From Pseudomonadota bacterium (GTDB taxonomy: Bacteria > Bdellovibrionota > UBA1018), in NCBI GenBank assembly GCA_027485695.1, contig JAIXQO010000002.1, positions 248,001-312,000 on the forward strand: 64,000 nt of DNA. The letters are read 5' to 3'. Below are positions 9,396-18,772 of this stretch, piece by piece; positions within the stretch are counted from its first letter, which is position 1, and the number at the start of each line of letters is the position of its first letter. Under the pieces are notes generated by a model, which saw only the letters and a list, made by a program, of their open reading frames with translations, searched no databases and was not told where the DNA came from. The position numbers and the translations under genes were made by a program.

Positions 9396-10730
9396 CTATC
9401 GGCGTCGAGGCCCTGGGCGCATATTTGGATTGGTGCGGATATTCGAACGCGAAGGTGGTTGAGGACGCTCTCCCGGCTGGTTACGAATCGTAGAAATTCG
9501 TCCTCCTTCGGAAACGGGCGACCTCGATGCGAGAGCATCAATGATCGGAATGCGTCGATCAATTTCCTGAATCGAAATGCCTGGATCGTAAGCGTGGATC
9601 TTGAGAGCCACGGCCCCCTCGCCACCACTCGCTCCCGACTCTGGCGCAACTGACGCCGTTGGCGCCGCTGTGTTATTGCGATTCACGACCTTAAAAAGCG
9701 CCACGCCAGTGATCGCGGCTACGAAGATTGCGGCCACTGTTTTAGCATTCTGGCGAGCCTGAGGGGACGCTAATAACTGATTCCTCATCCGAAGGAACAA
9801 GTTTTCATTACGCTTGAGATCGGACATGGTTTTGTCCGCTTTTTCGAGCTTTTTTGCGTATGCGTGATTTCCGGTCTTGAGGCCAGAGGACTCTTCGGCT
9901 CCCGTGAACGAATGAGTCATATGCTCGCGTGGTACGGCAATCGGTTCCGGCCGAAGTGATTTTTTCTCTTCGGCTTTGCCACCTTTGAGAATCCCGCGAA
10001 GCTTACCCAGTACTGTGCCTTTGGTACCTTGCGAAGGCGGCGCGATTTTTTCCGAATCCATCGGTTCCAGCGTCTCACCGGGCGCAAGATTCTCAGAAGA
10101 ATCGCCATCACTCGTCGATCGAGGATCCGAACCCATCATCGAGGCTTGAGACTGAGTCGAATCAGCGATCATCGGGCCATCCATCTCAAGCCCAATCGCA
10201 TCGCCTTCGCTCAGTTGGAGGTCTCGATCCGGATCCGGGAGAGAATTTGCGGCCGTTTGCGCGAGCTTCTTGTCTTGCGCCAACGCCTCCTCATCAAAGG
10301 CGATATCCGGACCATCGCCTCCCAGATTCGATCCTGCAGCAGGACCCGCGACCACGCTCGGACCATCGTGTGTCTGTGCACTGGGGGCGCCGAGAGCCGG
10401 CGCTTTGACGATCTCAATTTTGGTGCCCTCTCCGACTTCGACGCTCGCGCCCTCGGAGACCACCTGACTGGATACGACTACACCGTTTAAGGTCGTGATA
10501 CGGCCGGAATCATGCTGTTCATAGTTCAAGCGACCGTTGAACAAAGAAAAAATACAAATCACCTTGGGAGGACTCGCAGAATCCGGAAGTTTCAAAATCT
10601 CCTCCGTGACGACGAATTCCTCGCCATCGCCCATTTTGACCGCCCATTTTTCGGACCACGGTTTCTGGTTGGTCAGTTTGGATGTCACTCGGAATTTGAT
10701 TTCTACTTTTTCGTTGATCGTCTGATCCAT
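9396..10730 (-). CDS. Single-pass membrane protein with FHA-like N-terminal region
   Basis: A 444 residue protein. Residues about 1-110 are beta-rich and end in GRITTLNGVVV...VGEGTKIEIV, topologically reminiscent of the last strands of an FHA domain, but the phosphopeptide-binding Arg and Ser/His are not obvious. A long acidic, Gly/Pro/Ser-rich linker follows to about residue 300. One hydrophobic helix (KTVAAIFVAAITGVALF, about 332-350) comes next, then a short Arg/Pro-rich tail with RRIPIIDALASRSPVSEGG. The topology is probably a cytoplasmic N-domain with a periplasmic tail. AAGGAAAG precedes ATG. It is 13 bp downstream of the flavoenzyme gene and likely cotranscribed. Function unknown. Confidence 0.78.
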   Translation of the reverse strand: MDQTINEKVEIKFRVTSKLTNQKPWSEKWAVKMGDGEEFVVTEEILKLPDSASPPKVICIFSLFNGRLNYEQHDSGRITTLNGVVVSSQVVSEGASVEVGEGTKIEIVKAPALGAPSAQTHDGPSVVAGPAAGSNLGGDGPDIAFDEEALAQDKKLAQTAANSLPDPDRDLQLSEGDAIGLEMDGPMIADSTQSQASMMGSDPRSTSDGDSSENLAPGETLEPMDSEKIAPPSQGTKGTVLGKLRGILKGGKAEEKKSLRPEPIAVPREHMTHSFTGAEESSGLKTGNHAYAKKLEKADKTMSDLKRNENLFLRMRNQLLASPQARQNAKTVAAIFVAAITGVALFKVVNRNNTAAPTASVAPESGASGGEGAVALKIHAYDPGISIQEIDRRIPIIDALASRSPVSEGGRISTIRNQPGERPQPPSRSNIRTNPNMRPGPRRR

Positions 10731-10743
10731 GGTTGCTCTTTCC

Positions 10744-12774
10744 TTAATTTCCTAGTTCCAAACCCAGTAAATAACCTTCGCGAATCGCCCGAGCGGCGTC
10801 GATCTCCCCGGCTAATTTTGCGCCACCGATCCGATGCGATCGTTTGCCCAATCGCTCGAGGTCCTCGGCCACGTCCGTGACACTCTCTTGCCCAGCGCAA
10901 ATCACGATTTGATCCACTTCAAGTTTTCGCTCGCCGGATGGCGTAGCAATCAACAAACCATTCTCCCAAAGCCCGCGGTAATCGACTTGGCCAATCATCT
11001 CGACGCCGTTTTTCTTGAGACCTGCGCGGTGGATCCAGCCCGTCGTTTTGCCGAGCGTTGCGCCGAATTTTTCCTTACGTTGCAGGAGGTAAATTTTCCG
11101 ATCACACGACGGGGTTTCCGCGCGTATAAGCCCACCCGAGGAGCGGAGCGTCCGATCCACACCCCATTCGGAAAAAAATGAGGTCAGGTGTTTTTCATAG
11201 GACTCGCCTTTTTCGCCGGACTTCAGACAATACTCGGCGACATCGAATCCGATTCCGCCCGCGCCAACGATTGCGACGTTCCGTCCAATCGTCACCTTGC
11301 CGCTGATCAGATCTGGATAGGCGACGACGCGCGGGTCATTTGATTTCTGAAGCGCGATCTCGCGCGGCTTCACGCCACTAGCAATCACGACCTCGTCAAA
11401 GTCTTTGAGCGCATCTGCCGCAACCCGAGTTCTGAGCTTGAGAGTAACTCCCGTTTCCTGAACTCGGTTCGTGAAATAACGGAGCGTCTCAGCGAATTCA
11501 TCTTTGCCCGGGATCTCACGAGCAAGCCTGAATTGCCCGCCAATCGAGTCCGAAGACTCAAAAAGCGTGACCGAGTGTCCGCGCTCCGCGAGCGTTGTCG
11601 CAGCGGAGAGACCGGCTGGACCTGCACCCACGACGGCGACCTTGAGACGTCGCGCTGCAGGTATCAGCACCCGCTCAGTCTCGTAAGCAGCACGTGGATT
11701 CACCAAGCAGCTGGCGCGTTTGCGTTCAAAAATGTGATCCAGACAAGACTGATTGCAACCGATGCAGGTGTTGATACTGGCGGATTTCCCCGCGCGTGCC
11801 TTGTTTGGAAACTCCGGATCCGCGAGGAATGGACGTGCGAGCGATACGAAATCAGCAGAGCCTTCTTTGAGAATTTGTTCTGCCACTTCGGGCGTGTTGA
11901 TCCGATTGGTCGCGATGAGCGGGACTTTGATCTCGCCTTTGAGCTTGCGAGTAAACTCAACGAACGCACCGCGAGGAACTTTGGTTGCAATGGTGGGGAC
12001 CCGCGACTCATGCCAGCCGATGCCGGAGTTCAGAATATGCACGCCCGACTTCTCGAGCGCGCGCGCGAACTGCACGGTTTCATCGAATGTCATCCCTTGT
12101 TCCACTAAATCGATGACGGGAATGCGATAGACGATCAGAAATTTCGGACCGCAGACGATGCGGATGCGTTTCACGACTTCGAGCGGCAGGCGAATACGAT
12201 TAATGAAACTACCGCCGAACTCGTCCTGACGATGATTTGTTCGCGGAACCATCCACTCGTGTAGAAAATAACCCTCGCTGCCCATGATTTCGACGCCGTC
12301 GTAACCGGCGGCTTGAGCGTACCGCGCCGAACGAGCAAAATCGGAGATCGTCGATTCGATCCCTCGTTTCGAGAGCGCGCGCGGTTTGAACCGCGAGATC
12401 GGAGATTGGATCGCGGAAGGCGCGACCGGAAACGGGTGATATGCGTAGCGTCCGGCGTGCAAAATCTGCATGACGATCGAGCCGCCTTCTTCGTGAACGG
12501 CTTCAGTGATTCGACGATGCTTAGAAACTTGCCATGGAAAATTAAGTGAAGCGGCGAAAGGGCTCGTGCGACCCACGAAATTCGGTGAAATGCCGCCCGT
12601 GATGATGAGACCCGCCCCGCCCTTCGCACGTTCGCGAAAGTACGCCGCAAGTTTTCGATAACCATCGTTCAAGTCTTCAAGACCGGTGTGCATCGAACCC
12701 ATGACAATTCGATTTCTCAAGGCCATAAACCCGAACGACGCTTCACGAAAAAGATTTGGAAACTGAGGATGCAT
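10744..12774 (-). CDS. 2,4-dienoyl-CoA reductase-like flavoprotein (OYE/FadH family)
   Basis: 676 residues, the size of FadH (672 in Escherichia coli). The N-terminal Old Yellow Enzyme TIM barrel binds FMN (LRNRIVMGSMHTGLED, QILHAGRYAY, GYDGVEIMGSEGYFLHEW). A four-cysteine 4Fe-4S site follows in CIGCNQSCLDH and C-LVNP. A C-terminal FAD/NAD(P)H module has dinucleotide motifs VAVVGAGPAGLSAA and VAIVGAGGIGFDVAEY. FadH uses NADPH to reduce 2,4-dienoyl-CoA during beta-oxidation of unsaturated fatty acids; related enzymes act on other enones or trimethylamine, so the substrate is tentative. A purine-rich site (GGGGGTGAG) precedes ATG. It heads a two-gene minus-strand unit. Confidence 0.93.
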   Translation of the reverse strand: MHPQFPNLFREASFGFMALRNRIVMGSMHTGLEDLNDGYRKLAAYFRERAKGGAGLIITGGISPNFVGRTSPFAASLNFPWQVSKHRRITEAVHEEGGSIVMQILHAGRYAYHPFPVAPSAIQSPISRFKPRALSKRGIESTISDFARSARYAQAAGYDGVEIMGSEGYFLHEWMVPRTNHRQDEFGGSFINRIRLPLEVVKRIRIVCGPKFLIVYRIPVIDLVEQGMTFDETVQFARALEKSGVHILNSGIGWHESRVPTIATKVPRGAFVEFTRKLKGEIKVPLIATNRINTPEVAEQILKEGSADFVSLARPFLADPEFPNKARAGKSASINTCIGCNQSCLDHIFERKRASCLVNPRAAYETERVLIPAARRLKVAVVGAGPAGLSAATTLAERGHSVTLFESSDSIGGQFRLAREIPGKDEFAETLRYFTNRVQETGVTLKLRTRVAADALKDFDEVVIASGVKPREIALQKSNDPRVVAYPDLISGKVTIGRNVAIVGAGGIGFDVAEYCLKSGEKGESYEKHLTSFFSEWGVDRTLRSSGGLIRAETPSCDRKIYLLQRKEKFGATLGKTTGWIHRAGLKKNGVEMIGQVDYRGLWENGLLIATPSGERKLEVDQIVICAGQESVTDVAEDLERLGKRSHRIGGAKLAGEIDAARAIREGYLLGLELGN

Positions 12775-12984
12775 CTCACCCCCAATGATGTCATGAACAA
12801 ACGCTCGGTTGAAGTGATTGTCGCGAAATCTTATCTAGTTTTCATAGAGTCGATCCACTCGACAGATTCGTGACAGCGCTCAGTGTGACAACACCCACTG
12901 GATCGTCAGATGACCCGTCGCAATATATTTTCACCGGGACTTGCCCACTCCGTTTTCAACTACTCACCTCGTCCGCATTCCGAT

Positions 12985-13422
12985 ATGAAAGAGCCCATGA
13001 ACCGCATCTATGAGCACCCACTCACCGTCGCCGCTTCTGAAATCGATTCACTCAAACACGTCAACAACGAAGTCTATCTGAAGTGGCTCGTCGAAGCCGC
13101 CGTCGCGCACTCTGAATCACTCGGCTACACCATCGAAACTTTTCTCGCAGGAGGCGCCGCATTCGTCGTCCGAAGGCATGAGATCGACTATTTGCTCCCC
13201 GCCTATCTCGACGAAGAACTCGTCGTACAAACCTGGCTAGAGACGATGGAGACCGTAAGATCCGTCCGCTGCTACCAAATCATCCGCAAAAAAGACGGTA
13301 AAACGCTTCTCCAAGGCAAGACGCTTTGGGTTTACATCGACTTAAAAACTGGCCGTCCGAAACCGATTCCCCAAGAAATGATCCAAAACTACAGCCAGTT
13401 CCTGAAATCCAGCGACACATGA
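12985..13422 (+). CDS. Acyl-CoA thioesterase, YbgC/4HBT hotdog family
   Basis: About 145 residues. The motif SEIDSLKHVNNEVYLKWLVEAA carries the Asp...HVNN signature of the 4-hydroxybenzoyl-CoA thioesterase/YbgC group. It is followed by VVRRHEIDYLLPAYLDEELVVQTWLE and RCYQIIRKKDGKTLLQGKTLWVYID, typical of the hotdog core. It hydrolyses acyl-CoA or acyl-ACP; chain preference is unknown. An ATG at 12910 is in frame but would add 25 atypical residues. ATG at 12985 or 12997 fits the family better, the latter with AAAGAG close upstream. The stop overlaps the next start as ATGA. Confidence 0.9.
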   Translation: MKEPMNRIYEHPLTVAASEIDSLKHVNNEVYLKWLVEAAVAHSESLGYTIETFLAGGAAFVVRRHEIDYLLPAYLDEELVVQTWLETMETVRSVRCYQIIRKKDGKTLLQGKTLWVYIDLKTGRPKPIPQEMIQNYSQFLKSSDT

Positions 13423-13745
13423 ATTCACCACCCAAGAGAGCTCTCATCTGGCTGGTACCGTGGTTGATCGGACTCGGAGCGCTCGGGGCCCTGTCCCTGT
13501 ACTCGCCATTTCCGCCTCCAGGCGCTCATACGGACGCTCGAATCTCCGCGATGCTCACACCGAGCGGAATCCTGGAATCAGTCGTATTCGAACACACTCC
13601 CGACCATGAAATAAATCTTCGTCCTTACTATGACGAGCCGATGAAGCGCGGGGGTCTGTTTGAACTCCCCTTTCTCGCACTGGCCTACGCTCTGGTGCTG
13701 GCCAGCGCGATTGGATTTCTGCGCGCTTGGAGACCGTTCCGATGA
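13419..13745 (+). CDS. Small two-helix membrane protein
   Basis: 108 residues starting at the ATG of an ATGA overlap with the thioesterase gene, and ending in another ATGA overlap with the next gene. One hydrophobic helix lies near residues 8-28 (ALIWLVPWLIGLGALGAL) and a second near 84-102 (LPFLALAYALVLASAIGFL), with a polar periplasmic segment of about 55 residues between. No family is recognised. The double coupling indicates a three-gene operon in which stoichiometric production matters. Confidence 0.75.
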   Translation: MNSPPKRALIWLVPWLIGLGALGALSLYSPFPPPGAHTDARISAMLTPSGILESVVFEHTPDHEINLRPYYDEPMKRGGLFELPFLALAYALVLASAIGFLRAWRPFR

Positions 13746-14101
13746 AAATCGAGGCTCCCTGGTACGTCTGGATCTTTTTGCAGTCGAACGCGCTTGAACT
13801 CCCTTTCTACGCGTTTGGACTTCGTCGTCACGGCCCTGCCCAGGTCGCGCTGACAGCAACATTTGCGAATTCGATCACCCATCCGATTGTGTTTTTCGGA
13901 ATCATGTCAGCAGGGTTGCCACGCCTTCAGGCGATCGGGATTGCCGAGGCTTGGGCGGTACTGGGAGAGACGGCGATCTTTTTCTACCTACTAAAAAACA
14001 AAGAGGGAATCGGCCGCATTGCGATCGTTTCCCTCTGGGCAAATTTAGTTTCTTGGGAGATCGCGCCGCGCTTAACGTACTGGCTTTTTCTCTCCCCCTA
14101 A
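13742..14101 (+). CDS. Small polytopic membrane protein
   Basis: 119 residues with about four hydrophobic helices (YVWIFLQSNALELPFYAFGL, ANSITHPIVFFGIM, IAEAWAVLGETAIFFYLL, IVSLWANLVSWEIAP). ATG at 13742 overlaps the preceding stop by ATGA. The ELPFY and NSITHP motifs with buried polar residues look like a conserved small membrane family, but I cannot name it. It is the last gene of the thioesterase operon, 6 bp from the convergent gene's end. Confidence 0.75.
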   Translation: MKIEAPWYVWIFLQSNALELPFYAFGLRRHGPAQVALTATFANSITHPIVFFGIMSAGLPRLQAIGIAEAWAVLGETAIFFYLLKNKEGIGRIAIVSLWANLVSWEIAPRLTYWLFLSP

Positions 14102-14107
14102 CGACGA

Positions 14108-14491
14108 TTACTTCTTACAAACCAGGTCTTTTTCGAACTTAAATGCGTCGCCGAGTAAGTCGTAACGGTAGTTCGGATCTTCGACTTTCATCGCAGAGAT
14201 CGAGCATTCGACCGGCTTGCCTTTGGTGCGGTGACAACTCAGAAACACGTTCCAATCGGCGCTGACGAGAGCGAGCGACCGGTGATCTCGCGCCACTTCT
14301 CGAGAAACGCTCGCGACTGCGGGCAGAAGATCAAAAAGTTTCTTAGCGTCGCCACCCGTGAACTTCGCCGGTTTTTCGTTCGACAAACCGGACGGTTGAA
14401 TTTTTGCGATATCGATAAATGCCATGCCGCCGTCATTTGCTTGAGCAGCGCCAGTGACCAAAACGAAAGCAGCAAGAACGAGATTTTTCAT
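14108..14491 (-). CDS. Small exported protein
   Basis: 127 residues with a Sec signal peptide (KNLVLAAFVLVTGAAQA, cleavage likely after AQA). The mature domain has three cysteines (SCHRTKG, ECSISAM, LVCKK) and a short conserved-looking SADWNVFLSCH segment. GAAAGG lies nine bases before ATG. It is probably a periplasmic protein; no family is recognised. Confidence 0.72.
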   Translation of the reverse strand: MKNLVLAAFVLVTGAAQANDGGMAFIDIAKIQPSGLSNEKPAKFTGGDAKKLFDLLPAVASVSREVARDHRSLALVSADWNVFLSCHRTKGKPVECSISAMKVEDPNYRYDLLGDAFKFEKDLVCKK

Positions 14492-14661
14492 GAATAAGTG
14501 CCTTTCTTCAGTTGGGCCGTCGGGAGCGGCAATGGAGTAATGGTTGGCCTGCCTATATCGCCATTCCGCTCAATTCCACAAGTGGAATCATTCCTTGACG
14601 AGGAACTCTAAACCTTGCGAATCCAAATTCGAGAAAACCCCTGTTTACGCCCGTTTAAAAC

Positions 14662-14695
14662 AAAAGTCCCCACTGTTGAGGGGGGCTTTTTCTTT
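14662..14695 (+). terminator. Intrinsic terminator with no obvious upstream gene
   Basis: AAAAGTCCCC (14662-14671) pairs with GGGGGCTTTT (14681-14690, one G-T pair) and is followed by a T-rich run, a textbook terminator. The nearest plus-strand gene upstream ends at 14101, so it should end a short leader or small RNA transcript initiated between about 14500 and 14650. TTGACG at 14595-14600 could be a -35 element, but I see no convincing -10. Confidence 0.75.
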
Positions 14696-14740
14696 GACCC
14701 GACCGCCTCCGTCCTGCGACATAGTTCGCGGGTAACGACG

Positions 14741-17218
14741 TTGATTTACGCGCTGATTTTTTCACTTCGAATTTTCGTGATGATCGCCAGTTTCGCGATC
14801 GCAACGCAGACCCACGCGCAATCGATCGTCAGCGCTCCTCCCGAGGCATCACATGCGGCGTTCCTCGAACCTCCGAACGTGCAAGCTTGGCCGGCAGAAA
14901 TTCGCCGAACTTTTATCTCGCTCGTCGATCAGGGCGGTATTGCGCTCATGAACGCGATTTTCGACGGCATCGAAAAATTCGATCTTTTCGGAACCTCGAT
15001 CCTGCCGGACGGAAAACTCAAGCTCGGACTCCGCTACGAACGTTCCGTATACGACAACCTCGACTTGCGAGGCACCTGGACCGTGATTGATCGCACTCGC
15101 ATCAAATTCGATTCCGCTCCTTTTCCAAACCTCACGACTCTGAATACCGATATCGCAACACCGGCCATCGGAGCCCCTTACGCTTCGCTCACGTTCACCG
15201 CCGCAGGATATGTCGATTTTGCACAAGTGAGACAGGTTGAGTCCCAGGAATACCGCAATCTTCCGCCACCCGAAACGCTGCAGATTTCGTCAGAGGGTGT
15301 TCCAGTGGTGCAGCCTGAGCCGGACTCCAACATCCAAGACTTAAACCCATTCACGCCTTGGTACATGTTCGACTCGTCTATTCCTGCTCGTTTCAGGAAA
15401 ATACTCAATCCACTCAAACTACCAGCTATTCTCCCGCTCAGCGTGGCCACCGTCAAACGCATGCAAATCGGCGAAGTCCGAAGCTATGGCGTCGAAGGTT
15501 TCGTCGAGCTCGGCCTCGGCGTCGGATGGAAAGTCATACCCGATCCAGAGGCGCATGTGGCGGGCGCAGACTTCAGCGTCTCGGCGGCAGTCGGCGGACA
15601 GTTTCGAATTTCGGTTTTCAAAGAAAGCGAACGCTACGTCAAAGTGAAACTCACGCGCATCGGAGAACTCACTCGCAAAGCGGCATTCTCACTCGGCTAC
15701 AATCGGAGCAAATTGTTTCCCGGATTCCTCTTATTCAAAGATTCGAAACTCGAGCAAAAAAACTTCCTCTCCTGGAACATGAAAGTCGTGCCATTCCAGT
15801 GGGAATCGTCCGTCAAGAACGCCAAACAATTCGACGTCGGTTACCGTTACGATTTGGAATCCAAGGACGCGCGCGATGCATTTCATAAAGCCGTACTCGG
15901 TTCATTTAAGGACTCGCGGGATATTTCAGAAATCGCCCATGATCGGCCAGTCACCGAGATCTTCTCCCGGCGATCCGCCACCGAGACGCGCAAGAACGAG
16001 CACGAGGAAAACTTCGCGACCATTATTCGCTATCGATCAACAAGAAATGCCGAAAGCGTTGAGGCCGATATCTCCCTTCCGGACGGGCGTCACCAAGTTT
16101 CCCGGAGCGTTTCCGGACATGAGCGGCTTTTCAGCGCTTGGTTCGGCGCGAATACTGAAAAAAACTCGCGTAAGTTCACGGTCGCCATCGACCGTGAACT
16201 CTATCAAGAAGGCAAGCCGACTTCGCTATTCGTGATCTCCGAATCTTTTTGGGATGATTCAATCACTCGACCTTCTGAGATTCGCAAGGTCACCGATGAG
16301 ATCGAATCTTTCTTGAATAAACCGGATCTTTTTCCAGCTTTCCCGGATCGCGTCCCCGTTCTTGAAAAACCTGGTAAACTTCAACGCGTCCGATTTGGCC
16401 GTAGCTCTTTTTATTACGGATTCCACCTCGACCTGGACGATATCCGAAAACTCTTGCGGTTACCGATTTCGGAACGCGTGCGATTGACCGACGGACTCTT
16501 CGGAGAAGCCGATCAAACGCGCATCTTGGATGCCTGGGAACGGGCATCCACTGCGGATACTCTCCGGCTGCCTGATCCACTTTATTCAGCGCTTCGAGAC
16601 TTGTTCCAAACCAAAAAGAATGCGTTGCCCCTCATGTTGCTCGTCCGCCGCGTGTTTGCGGGAGAATCACTCGATTATTTCGTATCGGGGCAGAACCTGA
16701 TGTTCGGGCGAATCGAAGAACACGGCAAACTCACCACCGGAGTGGACGAAATCCTGGCCCTCACTGAAAAAGAACTCGGCTTCGAAGGTTACGCCGACCG
16801 GGCTCGCGCAGACGCCACGGCGGTCGTCGAAGATCTCAAGCTTGAAGCGGACGAAGACGGTTACCTCGTTCTTAAATTTAAGCTCGCGACCGAGGCGCAA
16901 ACGCTCCACTTTAAACTACTACGAACGACGGGATTGAAACGATTCATTCGGATCGCCGACCTGCTCATCGACAATACAAAAACGGCTCGATTCAAAGTTG
17001 GCCAAAATCAAATCCGCTTGGACGCCAAGAGCCTCGATCTCCTGACCTCCCGACTTGCCTCGAGCCTCAATCAGGACGATCACTACACGCTCTATTTAGG
17101 TTACACGCGAGACGGCAAGAAATACGGCCCCGCTTCACACAACCGGTTTCAACCGCCTAGGACCGGGGGACACTACGTACCGGTGAAGTCACTGCAGGGT
17201 CCGAATCAGAACGATTAA
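14741..17218 (+). CDS. Large exported protein of unknown function
   Basis: About 825 residues if started at TTG 14741. The open frame extends upstream to 14615 but crosses a terminator hairpin, so a later start is more sensible; ATG 14780 is a second option. The N-terminus (LIYALIFSLRIFVMIASFAIA...HAQS) is a signal peptide with cleavage after THA. The first half is rich in alternating-polarity strands (LGLRYERSVYDNLDLRGTWTVI, VEGFVELGLGVGWKVI), suggestive of a beta-rich periplasmic or outer-membrane protein. The second half is mixed alpha/beta. It contains no cysteine-rich or catalytic motif that I can identify. Function unknown. Confidence 0.8.
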   Translation: MIYALIFSLRIFVMIASFAIATQTHAQSIVSAPPEASHAAFLEPPNVQAWPAEIRRTFISLVDQGGIALMNAIFDGIEKFDLFGTSILPDGKLKLGLRYERSVYDNLDLRGTWTVIDRTRIKFDSAPFPNLTTLNTDIATPAIGAPYASLTFTAAGYVDFAQVRQVESQEYRNLPPPETLQISSEGVPVVQPEPDSNIQDLNPFTPWYMFDSSIPARFRKILNPLKLPAILPLSVATVKRMQIGEVRSYGVEGFVELGLGVGWKVIPDPEAHVAGADFSVSAAVGGQFRISVFKESERYVKVKLTRIGELTRKAAFSLGYNRSKLFPGFLLFKDSKLEQKNFLSWNMKVVPFQWESSVKNAKQFDVGYRYDLESKDARDAFHKAVLGSFKDSRDISEIAHDRPVTEIFSRRSATETRKNEHEENFATIIRYRSTRNAESVEADISLPDGRHQVSRSVSGHERLFSAWFGANTEKNSRKFTVAIDRELYQEGKPTSLFVISESFWDDSITRPSEIRKVTDEIESFLNKPDLFPAFPDRVPVLEKPGKLQRVRFGRSSFYYGFHLDLDDIRKLLRLPISERVRLTDGLFGEADQTRILDAWERASTADTLRLPDPLYSALRDLFQTKKNALPLMLLVRRVFAGESLDYFVSGQNLMFGRIEEHGKLTTGVDEILALTEKELGFEGYADRARADATAVVEDLKLEADEDGYLVLKFKLATEAQTLHFKLLRTTGLKRFIRIADLLIDNTKTARFKVGQNQIRLDAKSLDLLTSRLASSLNQDDHYTLYLGYTRDGKKYGPASHNRFQPPRTGGHYVPVKSLQGPNQND

Positions 17219-17237
17219 CGAACGAACCGATACTCAA

Positions 17238-18716
17238 CTAACGGTGCGGAGCAAACCAACGATCAAGCTCCTCATGAAAACCCGGCCCCGTATAGGACCG
17301 CCAGTATTCTTCTACCATGCCTCCCATCCAGGGAACTGGATAACCATTTTTCGATTTTTTACGCTGATCACCGATGGCGGCGTCTAAAACCTTTTCATAG
17401 GTCAGGTGGCGTTCGGTTGCGTTTACGTAAGCGACAAATAGTCGAAGAAGCGGCGCACAAATCGGCTGATCGCATTGGAGGGCCCGATAGCGTAAGTGCT
17501 CTAGACCGAATCCGAATTTGGGGTCTATGTAGTTCTTGATACCATCGCGGTCACGAAAGTGATTCAGAAGATCGTAGAAGTCGCCGCCGTAAAAATCGGC
17601 CGATCGATAAAATGAATCATTCTCTAGAAGGATTTTTTCACGAAATTCTCGCAGGGTTTGAATCATTTCTTGGGAAAATCGCTCTTGAGACTGGATCAGG
17701 AGACTCGCCTGGAGCATTCCGGTTTTCGAATCGCGATAGGGTTCGAAGCGGGTTCGATTTTTTGGATTTTTCCAAACCGAGCAATTTTTGAGTGCATCGA
17801 ACTTAGGCAATTCAAGACTCTCAAATAGAATATTGGCCGCCTCGAAATGAAGATCGAGGTACGGCTTACGGTGTTCACTGGCAAGCCCATCCATTTCGCG
17901 AACCAGGCGATCATAGAATTTTTTCTGAAGAACGAGTTCTTCGTATGGGTGGGCAATCGCGGCCAGGACGTGCCCAAAAAAGTCGTGGTATGCGACTTGG
18001 CCCGAAGGCGCTACCGGCATCACTCCGTAAGCCGATAGAATTCTAGCCCACTCCTCGAAATCGATCTGTTTTTCTTTATAAGCTGTCGTTTGAACGTAAC
18101 GAGACAAATGGTCTTCTCTTCGAAAATCAAACGTCCAAACCCGCAGCTCCTCGCTAGTGTTTCCGAGCCGCTTCTTATTTACAAAGACTCCGGGCAATAG
18201 GTAGTGCTGCCGCGTGAGTCGGAATTTTCCAGCGCGAAAATATAACTCATCATGAACCGCCTGAAGCCAGCGACGTAGACCTTCATCATTGACGTTCATG
18301 AGCACGCCGTTTTGTTCGACCATGCTGCCAGGACTTGCGTCGAGTGACCAAAGCTCTGATGATCGAGGAACGCCACGACGTTCTCGAAACGCCGATAGCT
18401 CGGGAATATGCTTCATGCGAAGTTCTTGAAGTTCAGCTAACCGGGGACTGTGAACAGCCGTTTTACCAAAGACACTCCGGAAATCTTGATGAACATCGTA
18501 AACGGCGAATTTGCCAAGCGCCCCTTGAACGGCCCCGTCCTTCCCCAACCAAGATTTTCGGATGACCTCTATGAACGAATTTTTGCCCGGTTCAACCGTT
18601 GAGCCGAGCTCCGGTTGCTCGCTGACCGAGATCACGCAAAATGGCCCGTCTATGGACGCCATCGCCGTGCCCGAAAATGTGAGAAAAAATCCAGCTAACG
18701 CCCAGTTCATCCTCAT
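17238..18716 (-). CDS. Exported protein of unknown function
   Basis: 492 residues with a signal peptide (NWALAGFFLTFSGTAMAS). The mature part is mixed alpha/beta with conserved-looking aromatic/His segments, notably VAYHDFFGHVLAAIAHPYEE and KPYLDLHFEAANILFESLE, which could bind a metal or substrate. GAGGA lies eight bases before the first ATG. It follows a small membrane protein gene by 56 bp on the same strand and is convergent with the 825 aa gene. No family is recognised. Confidence 0.78.
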   Translation of the reverse strand: MRMNWALAGFFLTFSGTAMASIDGPFCVISVSEQPELGSTVEPGKNSFIEVIRKSWLGKDGAVQGALGKFAVYDVHQDFRSVFGKTAVHSPRLAELQELRMKHIPELSAFRERRGVPRSSELWSLDASPGSMVEQNGVLMNVNDEGLRRWLQAVHDELYFRAGKFRLTRQHYLLPGVFVNKKRLGNTSEELRVWTFDFRREDHLSRYVQTTAYKEKQIDFEEWARILSAYGVMPVAPSGQVAYHDFFGHVLAAIAHPYEELVLQKKFYDRLVREMDGLASEHRKPYLDLHFEAANILFESLELPKFDALKNCSVWKNPKNRTRFEPYRDSKTGMLQASLLIQSQERFSQEMIQTLREFREKILLENDSFYRSADFYGGDFYDLLNHFRDRDGIKNYIDPKFGFGLEHLRYRALQCDQPICAPLLRLFVAYVNATERHLTYEKVLDAAIGDQRKKSKNGYPVPWMGGMVEEYWRSYTGPGFHEELDRWFAPHR

Positions 18717-18772
18717 AGGATGAGTCCTCGGAGTTCCGCCGACAATGTCTCAAAATTTCCTAGGAACGAGTG

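Noticed and set aside
14544..14735. 63 codon frame before the 825 aa gene
   Set aside because: It crosses the terminator hairpin and has no coding features.
14615..14740. N-terminal extension of the 825 aa protein from TTG 14615
   Set aside because: It would place a strong intrinsic terminator inside the coding region and hide the signal peptide behind 40 polar residues.
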